From positions 1-64,000 of the forward strand of contig JAQMWT010000686.1 in assembly GCA_029834535.1 (NCBI GenBank): a stretch of DNA of 64,000 bases, written 5' to 3'. Of the stretch, positions 41,763 to 50,993 are shown in pieces (positions within the stretch are counted from its first letter, which is position 1; each line of letters opens with the position of its first letter). Position numbers and translations under genes: made by a program. The notes under the pieces were generated by a model. That model saw only the letters and a list, made by a program, of their open reading frames with translations. It did not search any database and was not told the DNA's origin. The stretch comes from Chrysophaeum taylorii. Lineage: Eukaryota > Sar > Pelagophyceae > Pelagomonadales > Pelagomonadaceae.

Positions 41763-42876
41763 GGATGACGTAAAATAATCTAGAAAAGTCGGTGATCGCT
41801 TGTAGTTTTACTAATAAAGTTAGGCGCTTTTGACGTATAGACGACAGGCCTCAGCGCATGCAGACCCCCCCCCAAGAAGTCGACTGACCAGCAGGAAAAA
41901 AGGAGGCAGGACAGCTGCGCGTGCCAATAGCAAAGCAACAGCAACATTCGCGCGAGGTACTTGGGAAAGCCGGGCGGGCGGACAAAACGGCGCCAGACGG
42001 AGCCTCCAGCGAGGCATGTGCACGCATAGATCACACGCTCCAACAGAAAGAGCTCAAGTCCAGCCATTGCTCGCAATAACGAGCGAAAGGAGCCCAGGTG
42101 TTTGGTTCGTCGCCTCTAATCAAGGCGGTGAGTGAGCTCGTCGCAAGGACTCGATTTTGGGGAGAGAGGCAGGCGCCTGTCGGGAGGAAAATACAACATG
42201 CTTTTTTTCTCGCGAGTCACATCTAATCAGGACACTCCAGAATTGTGAGTCAGGACATGCGACCACCTGGTCGCCATGTGTGGATACAATCGGAGGACAT
42301 GCGCGTGCAAGCACCCCGCGCGCCGCGCCGTCCGAACTCCTCCCGCGCATTCTTCTTCTTATGGCGAGCTTAAAAAAGATTGGATGATAGTGGCATATGA
42401 TATTATTAGGCTCTCGATGCGGTGCTAGAGAGAGTGAGTGTGCGTGGCACACAATAGCAGGTCGGGAGTAGTAGCAGCAACGAGAATATGTGGCGCGTAC
42501 GGTGCAGCAGGCTGGCGCACGTAAATGGATAAATCCCAGGAAAAAACAAAAATCCTCGCGAATCAGTAGTACGACGAGGCAGCTTTCGACGGAAGGGATG
42601 GGAAAGGCAGTGGACAGGAAACTTCGCCGCGTTTCCTCACGCGAGGTTTAAGAACGACGCATCGCCGCGCGTTGATAGTGCGAGTCAGAGTGCGCGCCGC
42701 AGACAAACGGGCAGAGAGCATAAAAGGAGGAGGCGCGAGTACGAGATTCGCACCCGACGACGAAACCTCCGAACATCGCGTTTCCTCACGCGAGTAACAA
42801 AAAATAATAAGTCGCAAATGGCTCGCGAACTCGATGCGCTTTTCGCGCACACTAACGGAAAAAAAAACGAATAAAT
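41763..42876. other. Intergenic region with an 18-bp direct repeat
   Basis: No supported gene. CGCGTTTCCTCACGCGAG occurs exactly at 42628-42645 and 42777-42794, downstream of the cyclase gene. The motif has CGCG at both ends and could form a short hairpin. Confidence 0.55.
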
Positions 42877-44604
42877 TTACTTGGCAGCGCGGTCCTGGTT
42901 GATTTCGAACGCCTCGCGAAGAATGTCGGCATCAACGGGCTGACCGTAGACGCCGTCCTTCTCGTACATTTTCCCCATCTTGACGAGCAAGCCCATGGTT
43001 GGTTTACCCGAGAGCGTGTGCTGCGCGACCAAAAAGTGAGGAGAAAATAAAGAATACGGCAACAAACAAAACAAAAAAAAAGTGTGTGCCCGACCTTGTC
43101 GTAGCTGAGTTTGTCGATGACCTTGTCGAGGTCAAGCTCTGGCGGCACGCACGACGGAAGGCCGAGGGCCTCGACGATGGCATAGTGCTCCTCGACAACG
43201 GATTCGGCGCACACGCCCATGATAAAGGCGACCTCGGCGCTGACACACATGCCGATGGCGACGGCTTCGCCGTGCTGCGAGGAGAGTAAGACGTCTGCGA
43301 GCGAGGCGGCCGACCAGAAGAGGCTCGTTGCAGGCGCCGTGCCAGGAAAGGAACTCGACAGCGTGCGCGGGAGCATGGCCATATTGGGGTGCCATCTCGT
43401 TGAAGTCGGACTCGTCGTAGCGCGTGAGCGTGGGGACCTGCGAATTTTTACAATTCCTCGCTCGAGGTTGGGATTATAAACAAAAAAAAAATCGACCTTG
43501 ACAGAAATGGTGCGGCGGACGACGCCATCGAGGTAGGCCGGGTCGTCGATGTTGCCGGCGCGGATGTAGTCGAGGAGGTCGGTCGAGTGTACCATGCCGT
43601 GCTTCGCGGCTTCTGCGAGGCCGTTGCGGCGGTGGCGGGTGGACTGCGTGGTGAGGAGCGACGGGTCGAGGACGACCGTCGCGGCGGGGTAGTAGGAGCC
43701 GAGGAGGTTCTTGCCACAGCCTGCGGTGGTGAAAAAAAACAATAATCCCCAGACGAGCGGCGCGGTTCGCGATTGGATTCGATTCGCACAATGGTTAACC
43801 GCTTGCTTGAAGTCGATCGCCTGAGAAGATAGAAAAAGCGCGAACGCGTGGGCAAAAGAAGGTGCGTCCAGAAGAAGACATCAAGAGACATACCGCGTCG
43901 ACCTGCCCCATGAAGGTGGTCGAGACGTGGACGAGCGCGAGGCCCCTGTAGATGGAGGAGGCCAAGTAGCCGCAGATGTTGTTGACGACGCCGCCGCCGA
44001 GCGAAACGATGCAGGAGCGCTTGTCGACGCCACCCGCGAGTATCTGGTCGGCGAGATTGGAGAATGTCGTGAGCGACTTGTGCATTTCGGTCGAGTTCTC
44101 GCCCGACGCGTCGGTCTCCGAGGGAATGACGAGCTTGGACGCGCCGAGTCCGGCCCCGAGGAGGCCGTCGAGGACCACGTCGCCGTACAACGCGTCAGTG
44201 ACCGAGTCCGTCACGACGTATATCGAGGACCGGTGGCACTTGCGCGGGATGACGTCGAGCGCGCGCGCCGCGAGCGCGTCGACAATTCCCGTTTCGACGA
44301 CGACGACGCTCCTCATGCGCTTGGACCGCTCGAACGCCGAAATGAAACGCCCCTCGTCGATCATCGGGTCGATCCGCACGTCCTTCGCGAGCTCGTAGGC
44401 CTTTTCCTCAGCCTCATACTTCTCCTCGCTCGTTTGGTGGACACTCACAAGGAGCTGCTGCACTTCACCTTTGGCACCCTGGGCTCCGCCGCACCGGAAC
44501 TTCTGGTAGTTAACGCGGAAGGTGTCGAGGGCCTTGGGGTCGGCAATCCGCTCCGACACGAACTCGAGAGGCGGCGGCAGCTGCAGGTACAACATCATCT
44601 CCAT
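42877..44604 (-). CDS. Sugar-phosphate cyclase of the 3-dehydroquinate-synthase fold, DOIS-like, six exons
   Basis: Exons in transcript order: 44604-43894, 43820-43790, 43720-43497, 43437-43315, 43274-43095, 43020-42877. All five introns are GT-AG (73, 69, 59, 40 and 74 nt) and the join gives 470 residues. These enzymes use NAD and a metal ion to close a sugar phosphate into a carbocycle. Motifs: SLGGGVVNNICGYLASS (cofactor loop), VDAAIDFKQAVNH, CGKNLLGSYYPA, NGLAEAAKHGM, MAPQYGHAPAHAVEFLSWH and LLHGEAVAIGM. Dehydroquinate synthases have D after GGGVVG and GGKTAVN. Here N and KQAVN occur as in 2-deoxy-scyllo-inosose synthases (GGGVTGN, KQAVN), so I place it nearest that branch. The first 95 residues extend beyond the bacterial core. 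The substrate is not proven; sedoheptulose 7-phosphate cyclases are the alternative. Confidence 0.88.
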
Positions 44605-45380
44605 CTCACTTTCCTAACTATTGATTGGAACTTCCTTCCCTTCCCACACTCGAGCGTGGTCGAAACTGGCGATGACGCGCAGGATCCTATCCGTTAAGGC
44701 CGTCGCGCGTTCTGGGACTAGTCTTTAGCGATGCCGTTGAAACACAGAATACACCCATTACATACAAGTCCAAGTATTTTAAATGAAAGTTTTTCGACAT
44801 TCTTCGGGAATTTTTCTAGTAGTCACAAAGGTCGCGACAATCGCTAGAATTATTAACTCCAACAGATCCTAAATGCAACTTTTGGGGCCTGAAAATATAA
44901 TATATTACATGTGTTTTAAACCTAATGATTGTCCGAGAAACCTACATTTGGGATTTATTTACTTTTGCTTTGCTCACAAAATTAAAAAGGAGGAGGATCC
45001 GTTGGGAGAGGCGAATTGTCGTGGTGGAAGGGGGGAGACCTCCGCAGCAGCACACTATTATAGCGCAAGAAGCGCGTGCGATTTTTTTCCCAACGACGAC
45101 TCACTTATGAAGGCAATAATACACGCGCAACAAGCGAGTCTTAGCCTTGGGGGCCGTTGACCGAGGTCCTGCAGTGCGTCGTGGGCGGCGGTCATTGCTG
45201 CACATCATCATGGGCACTTCTTCGGTTCTCTGGACTTTAATTTAAAGTTGAGGGTCGCCGCCGCGAAGGCCATTTATTCGGAGGCTGGACGGCAATAAAG
45301 CGCAAGCAGTCCCTGGATGGGCGGCTTCGGAAGCAGAGCCAGGTGGTGTCTATTTTGACTAATACGTGCACAAAAGCGCG
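44605..45380. other. Intergenic, no supported gene
   Basis: This holds the promoter side of the cyclase gene and AT-rich sequence near 44770-44980. I see no gene. Confidence 0.5.
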
Positions 45381-47300
45381 TTAACGTGAAATGTCCGCCG
45401 GCGCATCTTGTAGACGTTCGCTTGTGTCGTCGGTGATGATGTCGCAATTCGATGCGATCGTCCGGTTATGTGGCTGTCTGCTTCTCCGCGCGCAACTAAC
45501 CGTCGCCCATATGTCTATGCAGTCGCGCAAGAGCGACGTTTCGATAGCCTGCACGCCCAGGCGTTGAAGTGGATTTCGACGCATGCTTCATCTGCCGCCC
45601 GTCAGGGAGCGACAATGTTAAGTAAATTTTGCTCTGACATGTTTGACAGCATACTCGTCGGATTTGGCGCGGTGGCCAACCAGATCGGTTCGTCGTCCAG
45701 GCTAGTAGTTTGCACGAACTGATCGCACGCGCACGCTGTGGTAGCTGGACGACAATCTGAAATACGTCGCAGAACGGCGCGAGAGTGTGGATCGAGCAAG
45801 ATCTCGTTTTCAAGTGCGCTATATTCTCATCGTAGAAGACAGCATCGAAGAAGATTTTAGAGACGAGACGAGTCGAGTCGAGTCGAGTCGAGACGAGTCG
45901 AGACTCCCCACGTGGAAAACGACTGAGTAGCGAAGCACGTTTTCGCATCGTTCGCTAGATGAGAATCGAGATACGCCGCGACGGTGTCGAGATTATAATA
46001 TGCGCCGCGCGACAAATCCGTCCGAACCGAGAGAACAAGACGACACCCTCCTTAGCGTGCTCCTCCAGGAACGAATCATAGACGTGGTTGTCATCACTTG
46101 TTCTGTCGGTAGCGCGCCCGGTTAGCGCGCGCCGACAGCGAGCTTTCCGAGCTACCACAAGGGAATACCAGAGCACGGAGCTTCTTGATTGACCAACGTG
46201 GTCTGCATAGAAGTCAAGCTCGACGTCGAGAACGACGAGGACGCGACGGCGGCTTATAGCGCCGAAACTCGTGTTATGTCGTCTTCTTGTCAGATTCCGC
46301 TCGACATCGAGAAAGAGCGTTTTGCGAAATCGCACCGCGATCTATTCGGCGCCAACGAGCGTAGCCCCAGTGGACGGCAGGTTGTGGTCGATGGAGCAGC
46401 GCGCATCTCGTATGCTCCAGGCCGTGGGAACCGAGTTCGCCATCGTAGATACGACGCTGATCGCGGCAGCGGTCAAGCGTCGGTCTCCTCGGTTTTGTTC
46501 CGCCGGACGCTTCGACTACCGCCAGCTTTGACAAAGGCTGCCCGTCGGCATCGAGACGCAATTCAGACTCTCGCCTCTTCGGAGCTGACCTGGTGGTACG
46601 ACAGAGAGAGCCTTCGTATACATCGCATGATATTCTGAGGGGCCCGTTGCCTTTGAACGCGAACACGAGGACGCCGCGCCAGACCTTGTCGAACCTGGAT
46701 GTCGCCATCAACTTAATGGCCAGGGCTTGCGTCTCCTCGCCGAAATCGAGACCGCCGCCGGGACGCGCTTGGGCCGTTGCATGGCGCGCCATCATGTCGG
46801 TAGCGTTGACTTGGAGCTGTTCCTTGAACGGGTCTTCGACTATCTCGAGCGTCTTAGCGAACCGTGGATATACGGGAGGTCAGATGCGCAAGCTCGCAGG
46901 TCTTCGTCCTCGTCGACGACGAGCGACGCCGGCTCCATCACTTAGCGCTTAAACTTCCGACTTCCACGCCGCGGCTGCTTGAACTTTTCTTCCAGCATGC
47001 GGCCGAAGCTTCGCGGACGCGCTTGCAGATCGTTGCTGCCTCTTTTTTGATTTGCTTGGTCGCGCAGCTCGTGCCTCGTGGCGCGCGCACGCACGTACCC
47101 GGCTTTCATTCATCCGTCGAGGAGCGCTCGAGCATCGACGGCCGGCGCTGTTCGGAGGCGGTGCGGGCCTTAACTTGGCGCTTTCTCGTCCAGCGCTCGA
47201 CGGCGCTGCATCTCCGCCGCAGCGAACGCGCCCGACATCCATGGCAGCAGTGTCGTCCGATGATAGGTTTCCGTCCAGAGATCACGCCACCACGAGAACG
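45381..47300 (-). pseudogene. Decayed coding region of unknown family (minus strand)
   Basis: Protein-like minus-strand segments include QKRGSNDLQARPRSFGRML (near 47.0 kb), an acidic VVDEDEDLRA segment (near 46.9 kb), DFGEETQALAIKLMATSRF with KVWRGVLVFAFKGNG (46.65-46.75 kb), RRRVLVVLDVELDFYADHV (46.2 kb) and DSFLEEHAKEGVVLFSRFG (46.05 kb). The frame changes between them. No domain is recognised, and I find no clear match to the decayed regions at 9.8 or 29 kb. A (CGAGT)n run lies at 45868-45902. Treated as a fossil of an unclassified element. Confidence 0.35.
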
Positions 47301-47453
47301 GAAATAATTTCGCCACCACCACCCTGAAGTTAGGAGGGCGTCGTCGCGCCGGCGTTTGGCGTCATCTTCCCGATGATACCGTCACCCACTCCGATCCGGA
47401 TAGACACCCGGCCGTCGTGAGGCACCTCAGAAACTAACTAAACTAACTCACGT

Positions 47454-47489
47454 CAGACCTCTCCCGAGCATGGGAGCCAGGCCGGACCG
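47454..47489 (+). repeat. 36-bp hairpin-bearing repeat, copy 2
   Basis: Identical to 6800-6835 and likewise preceded by AACTAACT runs. The sequence after it differs from copy 1, so this may be a conserved element end. Confidence 0.7.
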
Positions 47490-47858
47490 ACAGGAGAAAA
47501 AATTATATTAACCAGGGGATATTATTATACGACCGCAGGCGGCGGCCATCGACGTTGAGCAGCCCCGCAGGTGAACCAGGCTCAGTATGTACAATCCGCA
47601 AATCCTGGGTCATGGCCGAACCAGCGCCAACGGAAGCACACTTCAGGATCGGTCAACCATGCGTCCGGAAATAAGTGGTGAACCTCCCTCCCTCCCTCGA
47701 AGTTCAATGACACTGCCGCGGGCCTCCTGCCTCCCTCCACAAAAAACGCCCCTGTACACCACCACCACTTGAATTTGCCCTCGCTCGCCCTCGAGCCCCT
47801 CGCTCTCATAGAACTAACTCACTCACTCAGTCACTCAGTCACTTCACTCAGGCACTCA

Positions 47859-48833
47859 CTAGGAGATGGCGCAGGAAGATTTTGGCGGAGCGGAATTGTC
47901 TGGAGGAGCGGAATTGTTGTGACTCCTTGAGGAAGAAGAAGAGGAAGGTGTCGCCGTCCCGGGGCGTGGTCGGGCGGCCATCTCGTCGTTGAGGTCGCAC
48001 TGAAGCTGAAGAGCGGCGTGGAAGTCGGACTGTTCCGCGAGGGGGGTTTCCTGCTGGAGGTGGAGGGCCATGAGGTAGTCGGGGTCCTCCGGCGGGCGCG
48101 GGACGAAGGAAGAGTCGACGTACAAGGTATCGCCGCCGACGTCATCAAGGAGTTCCCAGACGACGCGAGCCTCGTTCTGATAGCCTAAGTCGGTGACGAG
48201 GACGTAGAGGCGTCCCTCGTATTTAAACAAGGTTGAAAAGTGCATGTTGCGGTACAAGACCGCGAGCTCGCGCTCGCGGAGCTTGGCGTGGAGATGGGCG
48301 AGGCCTGGAAAGGTGAGCTGCGCGGCAGTCCGTTCGAGGAACGATTTCGCTTTGTCGTAGCTTTCCCTGTTGGAGATGACCGCCTCGATGACCTGGTTGT
48401 AGCCCTGGTCCCCCAGAACCGCTGCGGCCTCGTCGTCCTCGGCGACGACCCAACCGTGGACGAGGTCGATGTCGAGAAGGTCGAAGACGGTAAACGCTTT
48501 CGTGTACTCGAATCCGCCTCTAAACTGCACGTTGACGTCGAGGCCCGTCTCGAGGGATGGGAGCAAGGCGATCGCATCGTCCAAGACTTGCCGGAGTTGG
48601 ACGGCATCCTGGTGCTGCGCGGCCGCGTTGCATTCGAGCAACCTCGTGGCAACCAAGGTCACGACGGTCTCGATGGTGACGCTCCCGTGATCCGTCGAAA
48701 GTTGAATTGCGTTCCGCAGCAGCAGCGCGTTGAAGATGGCAAGGAGAGCGCAGGGTCCGAACTCGTTCTGGAGCAGGACGGGGACCTTTCTCCCGACGAA
48801 TTCGATCGTCTTCACGCGGAAGGACTGCTCCAT
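47859..48833 (-). CDS. MINDY-family deubiquitinase (MINDY-1/2 type)
   Basis: The 324-residue intronless gene matches the MINDY (FAM63) cysteine proteases, which trim Lys48-linked ubiquitin chains. The catalytic region is LLQNEFGPCALLAIFNALLL with C28 (and Q22 where the oxyanion-hole Gln is expected). H198 lies in the NMHFSTLFKYEGRLYVLVTD block, followed by VVWELL and the D-x3-F strand. Toward the C-terminus DYLMALHLQQE and DFHAALQLQCDL fit ubiquitin-binding MIU-type helices. The protein ends CAIS, which fits a CaaX prenylation box and could tether it to membranes. It is shorter than animal MINDY-1 because the N-terminal extension is absent. The gene diverges from the MIT/coiled-coil gene with only 54 bp between starts. 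Confidence 0.92.
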   Translation of the reverse strand: MEQSFRVKTIEFVGRKVPVLLQNEFGPCALLAIFNALLLRNAIQLSTDHGSVTIETVVTLVATRLLECNAAAQHQDAVQLRQVLDDAIALLPSLETGLDVNVQFRGGFEYTKAFTVFDLLDIDLVHGWVVAEDDEAAAVLGDQGYNQVIEAVISNRESYDKAKSFLERTAAQLTFPGLAHLHAKLRERELAVLYRNMHFSTLFKYEGRLYVLVTDLGYQNEARVVWELLDDVGGDTLYVDSSFVPRPPEDPDYLMALHLQQETPLAEQSDFHAALQLQCDLNDEMAARPRPGTATPSSSSSSRSHNNSAPPDNSAPPKSSCAIS

Positions 48834-48887
48834 TCTTGTGAGAAGATAACTCTAAACCCTTGCTTCGTGTTGTTTCGTGAAAAGTCG
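48834..48887. promoter_or_regulatory. 54-bp divergent promoter region
   Basis: This is the whole space between the MINDY and MIT/coiled-coil start codons. Both promoters must be compressed here or extend into coding sequence. CTCTAAACCC lies near its left side. Confidence 0.5.
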
Positions 48888-49964
48888 ATGGGTACTCCTC
48901 CGAGGCCTCCTCTCGCAGCGGTTGCGCTCGAGGCCCAGGAACTCGGAGCCCTCGCCGAGGTGAGCGTCGAGAGCGCGGCCCACGAGCGTGCGGCGCGGAA
49001 GTACGTCGAGGCGGCGAAACGCGTGCGAGACCCGACGACGCGTCGCGCCATCGCTCTCGTCGGCCACGCGCACGCCCGCCGCGCCGCGTTTTTGAAACGC
49101 CACCCCGACGATGATCACAAGGCCCCCAAGCCCCCGCCGGAGGAGTCGCCGGTCTCCTCCTCCTCGGTCGACCCTCCGTCCGGGACCTTGTGCGTGCCGG
49201 ACCTGCTCGCGCTCGAGCGACGGCTGCACGCTCTAGGAGTCGGGGGTCGATCGCGGCCGACGCGGTCCGCGAAGCCCGTGCCCTGGGTAAGGCGGGAGAC
49301 GACCGAGATCGTGACGGCATACGTGGGCACCCTCAGTCCCGACCACCCCTCGGAGCTCCCGTCGCACGACCGCGAGGAGCACCTCGCGCGAGGCTTAAAG
49401 CGCTTGAGCGACGAGAACGCGTCCCTCCGTCGGGACCGCGATGCCCTCGCTGCAAAGATCGAGGCCGCCGACCGCGCAAAACGCGACGTCGACGAGTTCA
49501 AGCACAGCTTTCAGAAAAAGTTCGACGCCTTGAAGAAGAGGCTGGACGAATTCCGGCGCGAGTACCCCAACGCCAACAACCCCGCGAACGCCCTCGTCGA
49601 TCCCCAGCAGCCGCAGACCTACACGCAGCTCCAGGATGAGTTGAAGACGCTCCACGAACGCCTCAAGCAGGAGCAGGACTTTTCTCGAAAGAAGGACAAG
49701 GTCATCGAGCGCTACGAGCACTGGTACCGCGCCCTCAAGGCCTCGGCAAACAAACGCCGACCGGCGTCGTCGTCGCGCCCCGCGCTTCCCGACGACGCCA
49801 AGCAGCAAACCGCGGGGCCGACCGCGGGACAGCAGACGACGACGACCACGACAGGAGGGTCGACGACGACGACGACGACGACGACCGGAGGGTCGACGGC
49901 GACGACAGGAGGGTCGCAGTCTGCTGGGGGCGTACCCCCGTTGCCGCCCGCAGGTCCCCCTTGA
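48888..49964 (+). CDS. MIT-like and coiled-coil protein, possibly NRBF2/Atg38-like
   Basis: Starting at 48888 (the frame is open upstream but overlaps the MINDY gene) the product has 358 residues. Residues 8-70 form three helices with the MIT pattern (ALEAQELGALAEVSVESAA, KYVEAAKRV, ALVGHAHARRAAFL). After a linker comes a segment with LCVPDLLALERRLHALG, then a coiled coil at about 163-225 (LKRLSDENASLRRDRDALA and onward) and a second one near 245-285. The tail is Thr/Gly/Gln-rich low complexity, encoded by ACG repeats. MIT plus coiled coil is the layout of NRBF2/Atg38, a subunit of the autophagy PI3-kinase complex. This is inference from architecture; other MIT proteins (ESCRT or katanin partners) remain possible. 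Confidence 0.6.
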   Translation: MGTPPRPPLAAVALEAQELGALAEVSVESAAHERAARKYVEAAKRVRDPTTRRAIALVGHAHARRAAFLKRHPDDDHKAPKPPPEESPVSSSSVDPPSGTLCVPDLLALERRLHALGVGGRSRPTRSAKPVPWVRRETTEIVTAYVGTLSPDHPSELPSHDREEHLARGLKRLSDENASLRRDRDALAAKIEAADRAKRDVDEFKHSFQKKFDALKKRLDEFRREYPNANNPANALVDPQQPQTYTQLQDELKTLHERLKQEQDFSRKKDKVIERYEHWYRALKASANKRRPASSSRPALPDDAKQQTAGPTAGQQTTTTTTGGSTTTTTTTTGGSTATTGGSQSAGGVPPLPPAGPP

Positions 49965-50003
49965 ACGAACGAACGAACGAACGAACGAACGAACGAACGA
50001 ACG
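49963..50003 (+). repeat. (GAAC)n microsatellite
   Basis: About ten GAAC units directly follow the stop codon of the coiled-coil gene. Confidence 0.95.
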
Positions 50004-50123
50004 GACAGCACGAACGACGACGACGACGCTTTATATTTCTGACAGCACGAACGACGACGCGTTTTTTTCTCTCTCTCTCTCTCTGTCAATCTTGAAACTC
50101 TAAATGTACACTTTAAGAGGCGA

Positions 50124-50882
50124 TCAGAGGGCGCCTTTGCCCTGGTGGCGGACGAGCTCGGCGAGGATGGGCGAGTAGAGGAGCGCGATTTGGGCGAGGG
50201 TGCGGCCGTCGGAGGTGTTGGCCGAAGGGTCGGCATACGGAAGCCACGGGAGGCGAGCGAGCCAGCCGCGCATGTGAAGGATGTAGAGGATGGAGGAGAC
50301 GTTGGTGGTCGCCTCGTCGCGAATGTCGCGGCGATGTTGGAGCAGAAGCTTGACCACCTCGAGCGCGCCGTAGCGACAGGCCTTCTCGAGGGGCGTGACG
50401 CCAAAGCTGTCGGAGCGGTTGACGGCGGCACCGTTTTCTAATAAGAGCTTGACCATCTCGACGCGGCCCTTGGCTGTCGCCGCGAGAAGGGGGGTGAGCC
50501 CGAAGTTAGAGACGCGGTTGACGTCAGCGCCTCGCTCGAGGAGGAGTCGCGCGACCGGCACGTGGCCGTTTTGAATCGCAACGTACAACAGGGACCATCC
50601 CGAGCGCGAGGCGCGATGGACGTCGGCGCCGTTGTCCAGGAGCAGTCGCGCGACCCCGACGTGGCCGTTCGAGCTCGCGACCCACAACGCCGACACTTGG
50701 ACTTTCGCGCCGTACTCGAGGAGAACGCGGGCGGCATCAACATGTCCTCGCTGACATGCTATGAACAGCGGGGACGTCCCCTCCTCCGAGTTCTTCACGT
50801 CGGCGCCGCACGCGCATAGGTGCCGGACCATGCTCGCATCGCCCTCGTAGCACGCGGTGGCCAAATCCATTCCTGCGACCAC
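50124..50882 (-). CDS. Ankyrin-repeat protein
   Basis: The 252-residue intronless frame contains about six ankyrin repeats over residues 6-200. They show the usual pattern of G-x-TPL-x2-A followed by GH-x-x-VARLLL-x-x-GADV (for example SLLYVAIQNGHVPVARLLLE and TPLLAATAKGRVEMVKLLLE). One repeat is shortened (AKVQVSALWVASSNGHV). The last 50 residues are a non-repeat helical cap with a partial final repeat (SDGRTLAQIALLYSPILAEL). There is no catalytic or membrane domain, so it is probably a protein-binding scaffold in cytoplasm or nucleus. Codon use is host-like. The 3' end is convergent with the coiled-coil gene. Confidence 0.88.
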   Translation of the reverse strand: MVAGMDLATACYEGDASMVRHLCACGADVKNSEEGTSPLFIACQRGHVDAARVLLEYGAKVQVSALWVASSNGHVGVARLLLDNGADVHRASRSGWSLLYVAIQNGHVPVARLLLERGADVNRVSNFGLTPLLAATAKGRVEMVKLLLENGAAVNRSDSFGVTPLEKACRYGALEVVKLLLQHRRDIRDEATTNVSSILYILHMRGWLARLPWLPYADPSANTSDGRTLAQIALLYSPILAELVRHQGKGAL

Positions 50883-50993
50883 GACGTGGTTTGCTTCACC
50901 TTTGTGTCAGCCGAACGCATCTCTAAGAATAATTGCGTCCGTTGATATCTTTTTGAAAAATTAAAATGGGCCTCGCCTCGCCTCGGCTCCTCA

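Noticed and set aside
48240-48887. Upstream extension of the MIT/coiled-coil frame over the MINDY gene
   Set aside because: This part is antisense to conserved MINDY sequence, so the start at 48888 is more likely.
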